Shown here: positions 16,464 to 25,223 of the stretch, in pieces
How positions within the stretch are numbered: position 1 is the first letter of the stretch
Layout of the letters: every line of letters begins with the position of its first letter
Assembly: GCA_041656295.1 (NCBI GenBank)
Contig: JBBADV010000004.1
Coordinates: forward strand, 1-52,500
Length of the DNA: 52,500 nucleotides
Direction of reading: 5' to 3'
DNA from: Kiritimatiellales bacterium
GTDB taxonomy: Bacteria > Verrucomicrobiota > Kiritimatiellia > Kiritimatiellales > Tichowtungiaceae
Made by a program: the position numbers and the translations under genes
The notes under the pieces: generated by a model
Seen by the model: only the letters and a program-made list of their open reading frames with translations
What the model was told of the DNA's origin: nothing
The model's database searches: none

Positions 16464-17660
16464 TTACTCGCGGTTGCTTTTTTTCCAATCGGCGATTTGC
16501 TGAACGTCTTTGTCGCCGCGACCGGAAATATTGATAACGATGATGTTATCTTTGGTAAATTGCCCGGCGTTTTGAATGACCCACGCGACAGCGTGCGCAC
16601 TTTCAAGCGCCGGCAAGATTCCTTCCCACTGCGTGAGCCGGTCAAAGCCGTTAATGGCGTCGACATCTTCGACGTATGTGTATTCAGCACGTTTTATATC
16701 GTTCAGCAGCGCGTGTTCAGGACCGACAGATGCATAATCGAGCCCGGCGCTGACGGAGTGCGTCGGCAGAATCTGTCCCTCATCGTCCTGCAGTACATAA
16801 CTTTTTGAACCTTGCAGTATGCCGATGCTGCCGCCGGCGAAGCGCGCGGCGTGTTTGCCCGGTATAATTCCGAGTCCGCCGGCTTCCACGCCGATCAGGC
16901 GCACAGCTTGATCTTTGATGAAGGGATGAAAAATTCCAATGGCGTTACTACCGCCGCCAACACATGCAACGATGGCATCCGGCAGCCGCCCTTCTGCTGT
17001 TAAAATCTGCCGGCGCGCTTCTTTGCCGATAACGCTTTGAAAATTGCGTACAATAAGCGGATACGGATGCGGTCCGAACACCGTGCCAAGAACATAATGC
17101 GAGTCCGGCAGATTGCTGACCCAGTCGCGCATCGCATCATTGATAGCTTCTTTCAAGGTCTGCTGTCCGGCGGTAACGGCAATCACTTCCGTGCCGAGGC
17201 TTTGCATGCGGAATACGTTAAGTGCCTGCCGTTCCATGTCGACTTTGCCCATATAAACGGTGCACCGCATCCCGAACAGTGCGGCGGCGGTGGCAGTGGC
17301 GACGCCGTGCTGTCCGGCGCCGGTTTCTGCGATCAGCCGTGTTTTACCGAGCCGCCGCGCGAGCAGTGTTTGTCCGATAACATTATTAATTTTGTGTGCG
17401 CCGGTGTGATTGAGATCTTCGCGTTTCAAATAAATTTTGGGGCCGAGCGCTTCCGTCATTCGCCTGGCGAACCAGAGCGGCGACGGACGCCCGACGTATC
17501 CGCGCAGATAGAATTCGAGTTCTTTTTTAAATGCCGGATCTTTTTGTGCCGCTTTATAAACTTCAGTGAGCTCACGCAGCGGTTCAATGAGCGTTTCAGG
17601 AACGAAGATTCCTCCGTACTGTCCAAAGTGTCCAAGCCTGTCCGGTTGTGTCGGTTTCAT
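16464..17660 (-). CDS. trpB: Tryptophan synthase beta chain
   Basis: A 398-residue TrpB of full family length. It opens with GHFGQYGGIFVPETL, carries the PLP lysine K90 in HTGAHKINN, the catalytic glutamate E112 in AETGAGQHGV, and the phosphate-binding loop CVGGGSNAIG. It makes L-tryptophan from indole and serine, normally in complex with TrpA. Its ATG overlaps the trpF stop by four bases (ATGA). No trpA follows: downstream is the inverted-repeat element and the csoR operon. The alpha chain must be encoded elsewhere, or be absent. Confidence 0.97.
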   Translation of the reverse strand: MKPTQPDRLGHFGQYGGIFVPETLIEPLRELTEVYKAAQKDPAFKKELEFYLRGYVGRPSPLWFARRMTEALGPKIYLKREDLNHTGAHKINNVIGQTLLARRLGKTRLIAETGAGQHGVATATAAALFGMRCTVYMGKVDMERQALNVFRMQSLGTEVIAVTAGQQTLKEAINDAMRDWVSNLPDSHYVLGTVFGPHPYPLIVRNFQSVIGKEARRQILTAEGRLPDAIVACVGGGSNAIGIFHPFIKDQAVRLIGVEAGGLGIIPGKHAARFAGGSIGILQGSKSYVLQDDEGQILPTHSVSAGLDYASVGPEHALLNDIKRAEYTYVEDVDAINGFDRLTQWEGILPALESAHAVAWVIQNAGQFTKDNIIVINISGRGDKDVQQIADWKKSNRE

Positions 17661-18289
17661 TTTCTGACATTCCAGATAAACTGTTTTACGGCGCGTATAT
17701 CTTTCACGCCGGGTTCAATTTCAACGCCCGAACTCACATCCACGCCCCAGGGTTGCACAACCTCAATGGCATCGCACACATTTCCGGGAGTCAACCCTCC
17801 GGCAAGCATAACCGGTATATTAAACTGTTTCCGGGCGGCGAGTGCGGTCTCGAAGTCGACAGGTTTTCCGGTGCCGCCGATTTTTTCCGGATCGAATGAA
17901 TCAACCAACAGAATCTCCGGCGCCGGTGAAACAGCGCGCAAAACCTCTTTACCGGGGGCTGCCCCGATGCGCGGCGCGAGCCAGACCTCAAGCCCTTCAA
18001 ACAATGGACGGTCGAGTTTCCAGTCGTTCGAGCGCATATGAATCTGAATGACATCCAGATGGCAGATGCGTGCGATTTCTTCCGCTTCTTCGGCGGCCGG
18101 CTCAACGAAAACGCCGACGCGCCGGATTTTTTCCGGCACATTGCCGAACCAGCCGGCGACCTGCTCAGGACGAACATAACGTTTGGAATCCGGATAGAAG
18201 ACGAAGCCGACAGCATCCGGCTCTAAAGCACAGATCTGCTCCAGGTCTTTTCGGGAGCAGATTCCGCAGATTTTAATAAAAACACTCAT
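17657..18289 (-). CDS. trpF: Phosphoribosylanthranilate isomerase
   Basis: A 210-residue TIM-barrel enzyme of tryptophan synthesis that converts phosphoribosyl-anthranilate to the deoxyribulose form. Diagnostic segments are IKICGI at the N-terminus with the catalytic Cys, AVGFVFYPDSKRYV, GVFVE, IQIH, the catalytic Asp in LLVDSF, and LAGGLTPGNV with GVDVSSGVE for phosphate binding. Length is normal. It overlaps trpB by four bases, so trpF-trpB are co-translated. I see no trp leader peptide or T-box upstream; the gap to the next gene is only about 80 bp and holds an inverted repeat. Confidence 0.97.
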   Translation of the reverse strand: MSVFIKICGICSRKDLEQICALEPDAVGFVFYPDSKRYVRPEQVAGWFGNVPEKIRRVGVFVEPAAEEAEEIARICHLDVIQIHMRSNDWKLDRPLFEGLEVWLAPRIGAAPGKEVLRAVSPAPEILLVDSFDPEKIGGTGKPVDFETALAARKQFNIPVMLAGGLTPGNVCDAIEVVQPWGVDVSSGVEIEPGVKDIRAVKQFIWNVRK

Positions 18290-18296
18290 GAGACTT

Positions 18297-18345
18297 GTCG
18301 AACGTCGAAGGTCTCAAACCCCAAGGCCGGTTGTTGACGTTCGAC
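18297..18345. repeat. 10-bp inverted repeat upstream of trpF
   Basis: GTCGAACGTC (18297-18306) and GACGTTCGAC (18336-18345) are exact inverse copies 29 bases apart, followed on the plus strand by TTTTAC. They lie between the azoreductase stop (18372) and the trpF start (18289). The stem could form in the transcript entering trpF; there is no T-run on the minus strand, so it is not a typical terminator for the upstream gene. Confidence 0.45.
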
Positions 18346-18371
18346 TTTTACCTTTCGGACCGGCAACCTTT

Positions 18372-19010
18372 TTATCCTTCTGCAATCTCTTCCGCGAGTT
18401 CTTCCGCCAGTTCTTCGGCGGCGTCAAAAGCCAGCTCGCGGCGCGCGGCGGCTTCGTGCGTACGCTGTCCGTCAGCCCACGCAACACGGATATCGTGAAT
18501 GCCGATAAACCCAAATGCGGTTTCAATTTGCGGGCTCAGCGCGTCACGGCGGTCGCCCTCTTTATATATGCCGCCGGAAGCGACGAGCAGAATCAGCGTT
18601 TTAATGTTATGCAGCGGCTGATTGCCTTCGTCAGTAATTTCAAAGAGAAACCCCGGCGCCAGGATCTGATCCATCCAGGCTTTCATCACGCCCGGCGCGG
18701 AAAAGTTCCACATCGGCATCGTCAGCACGAGCACGTCCGTTTTTTTCAGCTCGTCGGTCTGTTTCTGGGTGTAATTGGCGGCGGCTTCTTCGGCGCGGCT
18801 CGGTTCATAAGCGGGATCGTCCACCGGCATCCACATGCGACGGAACAGATCGTTTGAATAATACGGCGGTTTGTCCTGATAAAGATCAACATTATTCAGT
18901 TCCACATCGGGACTGAGTTCCAGCAGCTTGCCGAAAAACCGCGCTGCAAGCTGTTTAGAAGTGGATTGCTCGACCGGCTTTGGATTGGCGCACACATGTA
19001 AAATATTCAT
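18372..19010 (-). CDS. azoR: FMN-dependent NADH-azoreductase-like flavoprotein
   Basis: A 212-residue flavodoxin-like oxidoreductase. The N-terminus MNILHVCANPKP-VEQSTSKQLA and the motif TMPMWNFSAPGVMKAWMDQI match FMN-binding loops of the AzoR/NAD(P)H dehydrogenase (quinone) family. The family reduces quinones or azo dyes with NADH by a ping-pong mechanism. ATG at 19010 is chosen because AGGAG lies 9 bases upstream and homology begins there, although the frame remains open upstream to 19127. The C-terminal tail is a run of EELAEE-type acidic repeats, unusual for the family and possibly a repeat expansion. Confidence 0.85.
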   Translation of the reverse strand: MNILHVCANPKPVEQSTSKQLAARFFGKLLELSPDVELNNVDLYQDKPPYYSNDLFRRMWMPVDDPAYEPSRAEEAAANYTQKQTDELKKTDVLVLTMPMWNFSAPGVMKAWMDQILAPGFLFEITDEGNQPLHNIKTLILLVASGGIYKEGDRRDALSPQIETAFGFIGIHDIRVAWADGQRTHEAAARRELAFDAAEELAEELAEEIAEG

Positions 19011-19203
19011 CTGTTGAATCTCCTGTTCGGTTAAAATGAAGGGATTACCGTACAGCGGTGCAGCCTTTCGCACAAGCGTTAATACAATAACAGCTGCCGA
19101 TTTTTCGATCGCGAATGTGCTCAACACGATGTAAATACCTTTCTTTTCACCAGAGCTGCGTGCTATCGTTTAACTTGTGTTTTACTGGATTTAATTGCTG
19201 ATT

Positions 19204-19218
19204 CGGCGGACTCCGCCG
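19204..19218 (+). promoter_or_regulatory. Hairpin in the queA leader
   Basis: CGGCGG/CCGCCG with an ACT loop lies 15 bp before the queA start. It may hinder initiation or protect the 5' end. It does not resemble a preQ1 riboswitch. Confidence 0.3.
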
Positions 19219-19233
19219 GAATAAATTTTTACA

Positions 19234-20274
19234 ATGAACGTTGATCTGTTTGATTTTGAACTGTCCCGCGAGCTGATTGCCGATCGCCCGGCGGATCCGC
19301 GTGATTCCGCGCGCCTGCTCGACTTAACCGGTACCGGTTTTTCTGATCGTATCGTACACAACCTGCCGGAACTGCTGCAGCCCGGCGATCTGCTCATCGG
19401 CAACAATACCAAAGTCATTCCGGCGCGGCTCGACGGGCGGCGCGGTGCTGTTTGTATTGAAGCGACGCTTCATATGCGTGCGGCAGACGACGAATGGTTT
19501 GCTTTTGCAAAACCGGGTAAGCGCTTAAAAGAAGGACAGCGTATCGAGTTCGCCGGTGATTTTTCGGCAGAAGTGACCGGAAAATGTGCAGACGGTTCAA
19601 TCCGGCTGAAATTCAATGCCGGCGGCGCAGAATTTTTCCGGCAGCTTGAAACATACGGACGCATGCCGCTGCCGCCGTATATCCGCCGCAAAAAAAATGA
19701 TGCGCAAACGGCTGCCGACCGCAAAAATTATCAGACGGTTTTCGCAGAACACGAAGGTGCGGTTGCTGCGCCGACCGCCGGCCTGCATTTTACGCCGGAA
19801 TTGTTTGCTGCGCTGAACGCACGCGGCATTCAATTTGAAACCGTCACACTGCACGTCGGCGCCGGCACATTTCTGCCAGTGAAAGCGGATGACACAGACG
19901 ACCATAAAATGCATGCGGAGTGGGGAACAGTTTCACCGGCGGTGGTTGAAAAAATTCATGCTGCACGCGCTGCCGGCGGGCGGATCGTCGCTATCGGAAC
20001 CACTTCACTGCGGCTGCTTGAAAGTGCTACACCGGCGCAAAAAAAAATCCAGCCGTTCACCGGCGAAACTGATATTTTTATCACACCGGGATATCAGTTT
20101 AAAATTGTTGATCTGCTGCTGACCAACTTTCATCTGCCGCGTTCAACGCTCTTTATGCTCGTTGCTGCGTTTGCAGGGCTCGACCGTATACACGCCGCTT
20201 ACGAACATGCCAAACAAACCGGCTACCGGTTTTACTCATACGGCGATGCCTGCCTGTTAAAGTTGCAAACCTGA
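19234..20274 (+). CDS. queA: S-adenosylmethionine:tRNA ribosyltransferase-isomerase
   Basis: A 346-residue QueA of normal length. Key segments are FDFELSRELIADRPADPRD, NNTKVIPARL, the insertion ending GRMPLPPYI, YQTVFAEHEGAVAAPTAGLH, HVGAGTFLPV, IGTTSLRLLES, and the C-terminal NFHLPRSTLFMLVAAFAG. The enzyme transfers and isomerises the ribosyl group of SAM onto 7-aminomethyl-7-deazaguanine in tRNA to give epoxyqueuosine. The tgt gene follows after about 50 bp on the same strand, the usual queuosine pairing. Confidence 0.97.
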   Translation: MNVDLFDFELSRELIADRPADPRDSARLLDLTGTGFSDRIVHNLPELLQPGDLLIGNNTKVIPARLDGRRGAVCIEATLHMRAADDEWFAFAKPGKRLKEGQRIEFAGDFSAEVTGKCADGSIRLKFNAGGAEFFRQLETYGRMPLPPYIRRKKNDAQTAADRKNYQTVFAEHEGAVAAPTAGLHFTPELFAALNARGIQFETVTLHVGAGTFLPVKADDTDDHKMHAEWGTVSPAVVEKIHAARAAGGRIVAIGTTSLRLLESATPAQKKIQPFTGETDIFITPGYQFKIVDLLLTNFHLPRSTLFMLVAAFAGLDRIHAAYEHAKQTGYRFYSYGDACLLKLQT

Positions 20275-20325
20275 CAACGCATCGTATTGCAACATTTTAC
20301 TCAACCTGTTATAAATGGAGAATCA

Positions 20326-21450
20326 GTGCAATTCAGATATCAAAAACTGACACAGGACGGCGCAGCAAGGCGCGGAAAATTGTTTACAGCGCACGGCGAG
20401 GTTGATACGCCGGCATTTATGCCCGTCGGGACTGCCGCCACTGTAAAAGGTATGCTGCCGGAGCAGGTCGCCGAAACCGGCGCGCAGATTCTGTTAGGCA
20501 ACACCTATCATCTTATGCTGCGTCCCGGTGCCGAACGCGTTACGCGGCTCGGCGGACTGCACCGCTTCATGAATTGGGATAAACCCATTCTCACTGACTC
20601 CGGCGGTTTTCAAGTTATGTCGCTGGCAAAGCTACGCAAAATCACGGAAGAGGGCGTAACATTTCAGTCACACATCGACGGCAGCCGGCACGAACTCACG
20701 CCGGAGCGTTCCGTCAAAATTCAGCATCTGCTCAACTCAAACATCACCATGGCATTTGATGAATGTACACCGTTTCCGGCAGATGAAACAACGGCGGCGG
20801 AATCTATGCGCCTTTCTATGCGCTGGGCCAGACGCTCACGCGCCGCATTTCTGCCGCGCGAGGGGTACGGGATTTTCGGCATTGTACAGGGCAGCGTCTA
20901 TTCCGAACTCCGGCAGGAATCCGCCGCTGCATTAAAAGAGATCGGTTTCGACGGGTATGCAATCGGCGGACTCGCCGTCGGCGAAGGGCAGGACCTCATG
21001 TTTGAAATGCTCGAAAAAACGATACCGCATCTGCCGGAAGACCGCCCGCGTTATCTGATGGGTGTCGGCAAACCGCCGGATCTTGTCGGCGCCGTACTGC
21101 GCGGCGTGGATATGTTCGACTGTGTACTGCCGACGCGTTCGGGACGCACTGCGCAAGCCTTTACGCGCCGCGGTACTGTCAACATGATGAACGCGCGGCA
21201 TGCCGACGATCCGCGTCCGATTGATCCTGACTGCCACTGCTATACCTGCCGGAAAACCAGCCGCGCTTACATTTACCATCTGCTCAAATGTCAGGAAATG
21301 CTTGGGCCTATGCTGTTAACACGCCACAACCTGCATTATTATCAGGAACTCATGGCCGGTCTGCGCACCGCGATTGAGCAAAACCGGTTAACTGTTTTTG
21401 CCGCCGAATTTACGGCGCAATACAATTCCGGCGACATTGAGGTGTATTGA
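20326..21450 (+). CDS. tgt: Queuine tRNA-ribosyltransferase (tRNA-guanine transglycosylase)
   Basis: A 374-residue TGT. It contains TPAFMPVGTAATVKGM, GNTYHLMLRPG, the catalytic Asp of DSGGFQV, GIVQGS for base recognition, the second Asp in DCVLPTRSGR, and the zinc site CHCYTC followed by His in YIYHLLKC. It exchanges guanine 34 for preQ1 in tRNAs with GUN anticodons. GTG 20326 is chosen as start because GGAG lies 5-6 bases upstream and it aligns with the family N-terminus; the frame extends upstream without homology. It is probably cotranscribed with queA. Confidence 0.97.
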   Translation: MQFRYQKLTQDGAARRGKLFTAHGEVDTPAFMPVGTAATVKGMLPEQVAETGAQILLGNTYHLMLRPGAERVTRLGGLHRFMNWDKPILTDSGGFQVMSLAKLRKITEEGVTFQSHIDGSRHELTPERSVKIQHLLNSNITMAFDECTPFPADETTAAESMRLSMRWARRSRAAFLPREGYGIFGIVQGSVYSELRQESAAALKEIGFDGYAIGGLAVGEGQDLMFEMLEKTIPHLPEDRPRYLMGVGKPPDLVGAVLRGVDMFDCVLPTRSGRTAQAFTRRGTVNMMNARHADDPRPIDPDCHCYTCRKTSRAYIYHLLKCQEMLGPMLLTRHNLHYYQELMAGLRTAIEQNRLTVFAAEFTAQYNSGDIEVY

Positions 21451-21481
21451 CGAAAAACACACCGCAAATCATCTGCAGAAT

Positions 21482-24016
21482 TTACGCGCCGATTAATGAA
21501 AACATGAAACCGGATGGAACCGGCGCGGCGAACGCATGCACGGTTCCGTCGATTCCGGCGACAAAAACTGCATTGCCGGAAACTGCGACTGAGGACGTAA
21601 TCGGCGTTCTTACATCATAGCTCCACTGTTCGGCGCCGGTGCTGAAATCGAGCGCACAAAACCGTCCGGACGGCGCGCCAAAATAAACCGTCTCGCCTGC
21701 GACAACCGGCGAACTCATGATTGCGCCCTTCCCGCGTCCGCCGATAGAAACCGGCGTTGTTCCGGTGCCGGAAAATGTCCACAGCGTTTCGCCGGAGTTT
21801 TTATCGAGACAGAGAATTTTTCCGTCCGGTGTGCCGGCAACTAATTTTCCGGCGGAAACCGCCGGCGAAGAAAATCCCCACAGCGCGCCGGAACTGCTGA
21901 GCGCTTTTGTCCATTGCGTTTCACCGGTAACGGCATTCAAACATGCGAGATTCCGTTCGTAGGGATAATACAACGAAATGCCGTCAACCACCGGCGCACC
22001 TGACGTGCGGCTCTGTTTATTTTCCCAAATTTTTTCACCGGAATTCCGATCAAATGCCACAAGCCCATAATTGTACGGAATGGAAAGATAGACCAAATCG
22101 CTGCCGACTGCCGGATGCATATAACTCGGCATGCCGCCGACAGCAACGGAGGTCTCCCAGATTTTTGTGCCGGTATGCCGGTTCAATGCTGTAAATCTAT
22201 CACCGGGACCGGCATAAATCACATCGTCTGCCACCGCCGGCGCCGCAAAATTCCATACGGTACGATCGGTTCCGTTAATCCCGAAATCGTATTCCCAGAT
22301 TTTTACACCGGTCAATGCATTTACAGCGATCAGCGACCCCAGCAATGTCGAAATATAAACTGTACCGCCTTTTACAGCAGCACTGCATTTTACGGCGGAG
22401 CGAGTTTTATAATGCCAGAGAATTTCGCCGGTCGCTGCGTTCAGCGCGATCACACCGGACTCGCCGGTACGTCCGTCCGCATCCACCGTCATAAACAGCA
22501 TGCCGGCTCCAACCACCGGCGACGCAATATTTACGCACCGGTTCAACGGCGCACTCCATGCCAAACGAAAATCACCCGCTATCGAAAGATCGCCGGCACC
22601 GGTATGCTGCGCATTACTTTGAAACTGCGGCCATGCGCCGGCGGATTGCACCGCCGGAATTTCCGGCGCATTGCCGGCAATCTGAAACGAACTTATAACA
22701 GTCGTTGCCGGTGAACCGGAAGTCCATTCAACTTCAATTTCTGCGGTATGTGTTCCTTTTGCCGGTAAAATATCAGGTGCAGTCCAAATCCAGCCGCCCT
22801 GATGCGTTAACGGGAACCATGCACCGGAATCAATCCGTCCGCGCACCTGCGCCGGCGGATCGAACGCATCATAAATTCCGGCGGTGAATTGCAACGTACC
22901 GGTGCGATACTGCGCGCCGTTTTCAGGCGAAATGATTCCAGCGGATTTTTTTACGGCGCTGAGCCGGTATTCGACATTTTCAATTTTACCGGCGCGCGCG
23001 GTGATCCACGCAAGCGCGTTCGGCGAGCCGTCATCGCCGCCGTGCAGAATGCGCGGTGAATTAATATTAACCGTCTCATCAATATAATAAATCTGGCGCG
23101 AATGCAAATGTCCAGTGAACGATGCTTCAACGGTGTGTCCGAACTGTTGCGCTTCATTAATAAGCCACGGGCGCACCGGTGCGTGCGTACACAAAACAAG
23201 TTTAGTGCCTGTATTGATGAGCGGCAGCAGATTGCTGAACCAGGTTTTTACATACGCTGTGTTGTAACGGCTGCCGGCTTGATTGAGGTACGGTGTGATA
23301 ATAAAAAGAAAGCCGCCGAAATGGAATGCGTACTGCGATGGGCCGAGATGACATTCATAGCCGCCCTGCGGATAATTATCGTATCCCTGCACCGGCGTAC
23401 CGGCATCGCTGTCGCCGGGAATGTCGTGATTGCCGATCGTGCTGAAATATGGAACATCACCGAGCTGTTGCAGCGCTTCGGCATAAACCGGCGCCATCGT
23501 CCACGGATTGTTGACAAAGCAGTCGCCGGTATCGAGAACAAAATCCGGCCGTACCGGCGCACCGGCAATATCTGCCAGCACCTGTTTAAATGCATTCACG
23601 GTACTGTTTGTCAGATGAATATCAGTGAAATGCGCGACTGTGAATTCGGTCTTGTCCGCCGCCGCCCATGGACGCAATTCAAAATCCAAAACCGCCGTAA
23701 TGCCGGTTTTCGGAATCGGCTCGTATGGAAAAACAGTGGAATATTTTACGGCGCCGCGAGTTCCGCGCGGTGGAACAACATGCACAAACCGTGTTTTATC
23801 GCGATCGGTGATCAACTGATAATTGCCGGAAGCATCGGTGAGAACCGTACTGATTGAATCGGAAACGATAACACCGGACATCGGCTGATTATTATCATTG
23901 CGCACAGTGCCGGTAATTGTCACAGCACCGGCGGACTGTCCGAAGGCACGACCAGCCGACAGTACACCGGCAGCGGCAATACCTGCTTTCAGACAATTTC
24001 TGCGCGTTGCTTTCAT
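21482..24016 (-). CDS. Tat-exported calcineurin-like phosphoesterase with PQQ-like propeller
   Basis: An 844-residue exported protein. The N-terminus MKATRRNCLKAGIAAAG is a twin-arginine signal. Residues 31-115 form a carboxypeptidase-regulatory-like beta domain (TITGTVRNDNNQPMSGVIV). The phosphoesterase follows: HFTDIHL (D132, H134), LDTGD (D165), TIGNHDI (N196, H197), CTHAPV and TGHLHSR. After a C-terminal beta domain, residues about 455-840 are a PQQ-type beta-propeller with repeated units such as ALNAATGEILWHYK, AVNALTGVKIWEYD and CLDKNSGETLWTF. The phosphoesterase part matches the exported phosphodiesterase family with added N- and C-domains; the propeller could bind substrate or partners. 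It is the last gene of the run starting at 34739. Confidence 0.88.
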   Translation of the reverse strand: MKATRRNCLKAGIAAAGVLSAGRAFGQSAGAVTITGTVRNDNNQPMSGVIVSDSISTVLTDASGNYQLITDRDKTRFVHVVPPRGTRGAVKYSTVFPYEPIPKTGITAVLDFELRPWAAADKTEFTVAHFTDIHLTNSTVNAFKQVLADIAGAPVRPDFVLDTGDCFVNNPWTMAPVYAEALQQLGDVPYFSTIGNHDIPGDSDAGTPVQGYDNYPQGGYECHLGPSQYAFHFGGFLFIITPYLNQAGSRYNTAYVKTWFSNLLPLINTGTKLVLCTHAPVRPWLINEAQQFGHTVEASFTGHLHSRQIYYIDETVNINSPRILHGGDDGSPNALAWITARAGKIENVEYRLSAVKKSAGIISPENGAQYRTGTLQFTAGIYDAFDPPAQVRGRIDSGAWFPLTHQGGWIWTAPDILPAKGTHTAEIEVEWTSGSPATTVISSFQIAGNAPEIPAVQSAGAWPQFQSNAQHTGAGDLSIAGDFRLAWSAPLNRCVNIASPVVGAGMLFMTVDADGRTGESGVIALNAATGEILWHYKTRSAVKCSAAVKGGTVYISTLLGSLIAVNALTGVKIWEYDFGINGTDRTVWNFAAPAVADDVIYAGPGDRFTALNRHTGTKIWETSVAVGGMPSYMHPAVGSDLVYLSIPYNYGLVAFDRNSGEKIWENKQSRTSGAPVVDGISLYYPYERNLACLNAVTGETQWTKALSSSGALWGFSSPAVSAGKLVAGTPDGKILCLDKNSGETLWTFSGTGTTPVSIGGRGKGAIMSSPVVAGETVYFGAPSGRFCALDFSTGAEQWSYDVRTPITSSVAVSGNAVFVAGIDGTVHAFAAPVPSGFMFSLIGA

Positions 24017-24022
24017 TCTTAC

Positions 24023-25207
24023 TTATTTTCGCCACGGAAGCTGTTTAGCCGTCAGCGCATAATTTTCGCCCCAGAAAAGCGGCATCGCCAATCCGGTGCG
24101 AATGGCGGCGGCGTTGGCGCCGCCGTACAGATGCGCGATACGGTTGCCGCCACGCGGATGGCCCATTTCATATTCATGCACCGGAAGATTAAAATACGGG
24201 TATTCTTTCAGTACTTCGCGAATGGAGCGCGCACCCTGCCGCATACCGGCCATAATCAGAACATCCGGACGGAAACCAAGTTTGATTCCTTTTCTCAGCC
24301 ATTCGTCCGCCGGCGGATTACTTTCGGCGGCGTTCAGAAATACGAGATCGCCGAGACGTGCGAGCAATACAACGGTTTCAGCGTCCGGCGTTTTATCCGG
24401 ATTGGTGGTCGGGTGCCCGACGTCCTGCCCTTTTTCGTCTTTGGTCGCATTCCAGTTTTCCATGTATTGCGAACCGAGCATGGTGTACATTTCCACCGGA
24501 CCGATTTTCTGAACGGTTTCATATTCCGGCACGATCAGATGATCCATGCTGTTCCAAAGCTCTTTCAACTGCTGCGGCACAACGGTCGGTTTGCCGAGTT
24601 TTGACAGGCGTTTAGAAAGATCATAATCGGCATGATCGCCGTGCGGATGTGATGCAAAACTGACATCAACAATTTTTGCCAGTCGATCTAACTGTTCGCC
24701 GGACCAGTGAAAGCCGGTGCGTTTCGCAACCGGGTCGGGCTGATCGGGATTGCCGCAATAGGTCAGGCGCGGGCCTTGCTGAAAATCAACTGCCATCGCG
24801 CCCTCTTTGCTTTTGATGACGAGCGATGAGGAATAGAATTTAAAAATACGAACGCCGGACGTGACGGTGCAGTTTTCGAGTTCGGTTAAGCCGCGCTCAA
24901 CCTGCCGCAGATAAAAATCGCGCAGCGGAATCAGTTCCTTGAGGTCTTTATCCGAAATATCTTTTTTAACGGCGAGATGAACGAGTTTATCCATCGACAA
25001 TGCCGCATACGCGCGTTTCGCCAGATTTTCCGGCGCCGGCGGATAGGCCTGCAACGTCTGCTCAAGCTCTTCAATGGTCATGCTATCATCCACCGTGAAC
25101 TTTAAATTTTTCTTCTGACCGAACGTACGCTGCAAACCGGAGAACGCCAGTATTCCGGCGGTGGCGGTCAGTCCCGATTTCAAACAGCTTCTGCGTGTTG
25201 CTTTCAT
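24023..25207 (-). CDS. Exported metallo-beta-lactamase-fold hydrolase
   Basis: A 394-residue protein starting MKATRRSCLKSGL, a twin-arginine signal almost identical to that of the next gene. The middle contains ASHPHGDHAD (H187, H189, D191, H192), the zinc-binding motif of the metallo-beta-lactamase fold, preceded by MAVDFQQGPRL. It resembles UlaG-like or Zn-dependent hydrolases. Residues 40-110 form an unassigned helical domain. ATG 25207 is chosen because AAGGAG lies 7 bases upstream; ATG 25213 would be too close. Six bp separate it from the phosphoesterase-propeller gene. The substrate is unknown; operon context suggests a sugar-phosphate or lactone ester. Confidence 0.8.
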   Translation of the reverse strand: MKATRRSCLKSGLTATAGILAFSGLQRTFGQKKNLKFTVDDSMTIEELEQTLQAYPPAPENLAKRAYAALSMDKLVHLAVKKDISDKDLKELIPLRDFYLRQVERGLTELENCTVTSGVRIFKFYSSSLVIKSKEGAMAVDFQQGPRLTYCGNPDQPDPVAKRTGFHWSGEQLDRLAKIVDVSFASHPHGDHADYDLSKRLSKLGKPTVVPQQLKELWNSMDHLIVPEYETVQKIGPVEMYTMLGSQYMENWNATKDEKGQDVGHPTTNPDKTPDAETVVLLARLGDLVFLNAAESNPPADEWLRKGIKLGFRPDVLIMAGMRQGARSIREVLKEYPYFNLPVHEYEMGHPRGGNRIAHLYGGANAAAIRTGLAMPLFWGENYALTAKQLPWRK

Positions 25208-25223
25208 GGTCATGCTCCTTTTA

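Noticed and set aside
18290..18371. Trp attenuator or T-box before trpF
   Set aside because: There is no Trp-codon leader peptide, no T-box sequence and no terminator/antiterminator pair; only a 10-bp inverted repeat.
19128..19233. Possible preQ1 riboswitch before queA-tgt
   Set aside because: No preQ1 aptamer pattern (short stem followed by an A-rich tail pairing into the loop) is seen; only a 6-bp GC hairpin is present.
23102..23857. A 251-codon plus-strand frame within the phosphoesterase-propeller gene
   Set aside because: No domain is visible and its composition mirrors the opposite strand; the minus-strand frame is complete with catalytic motifs.
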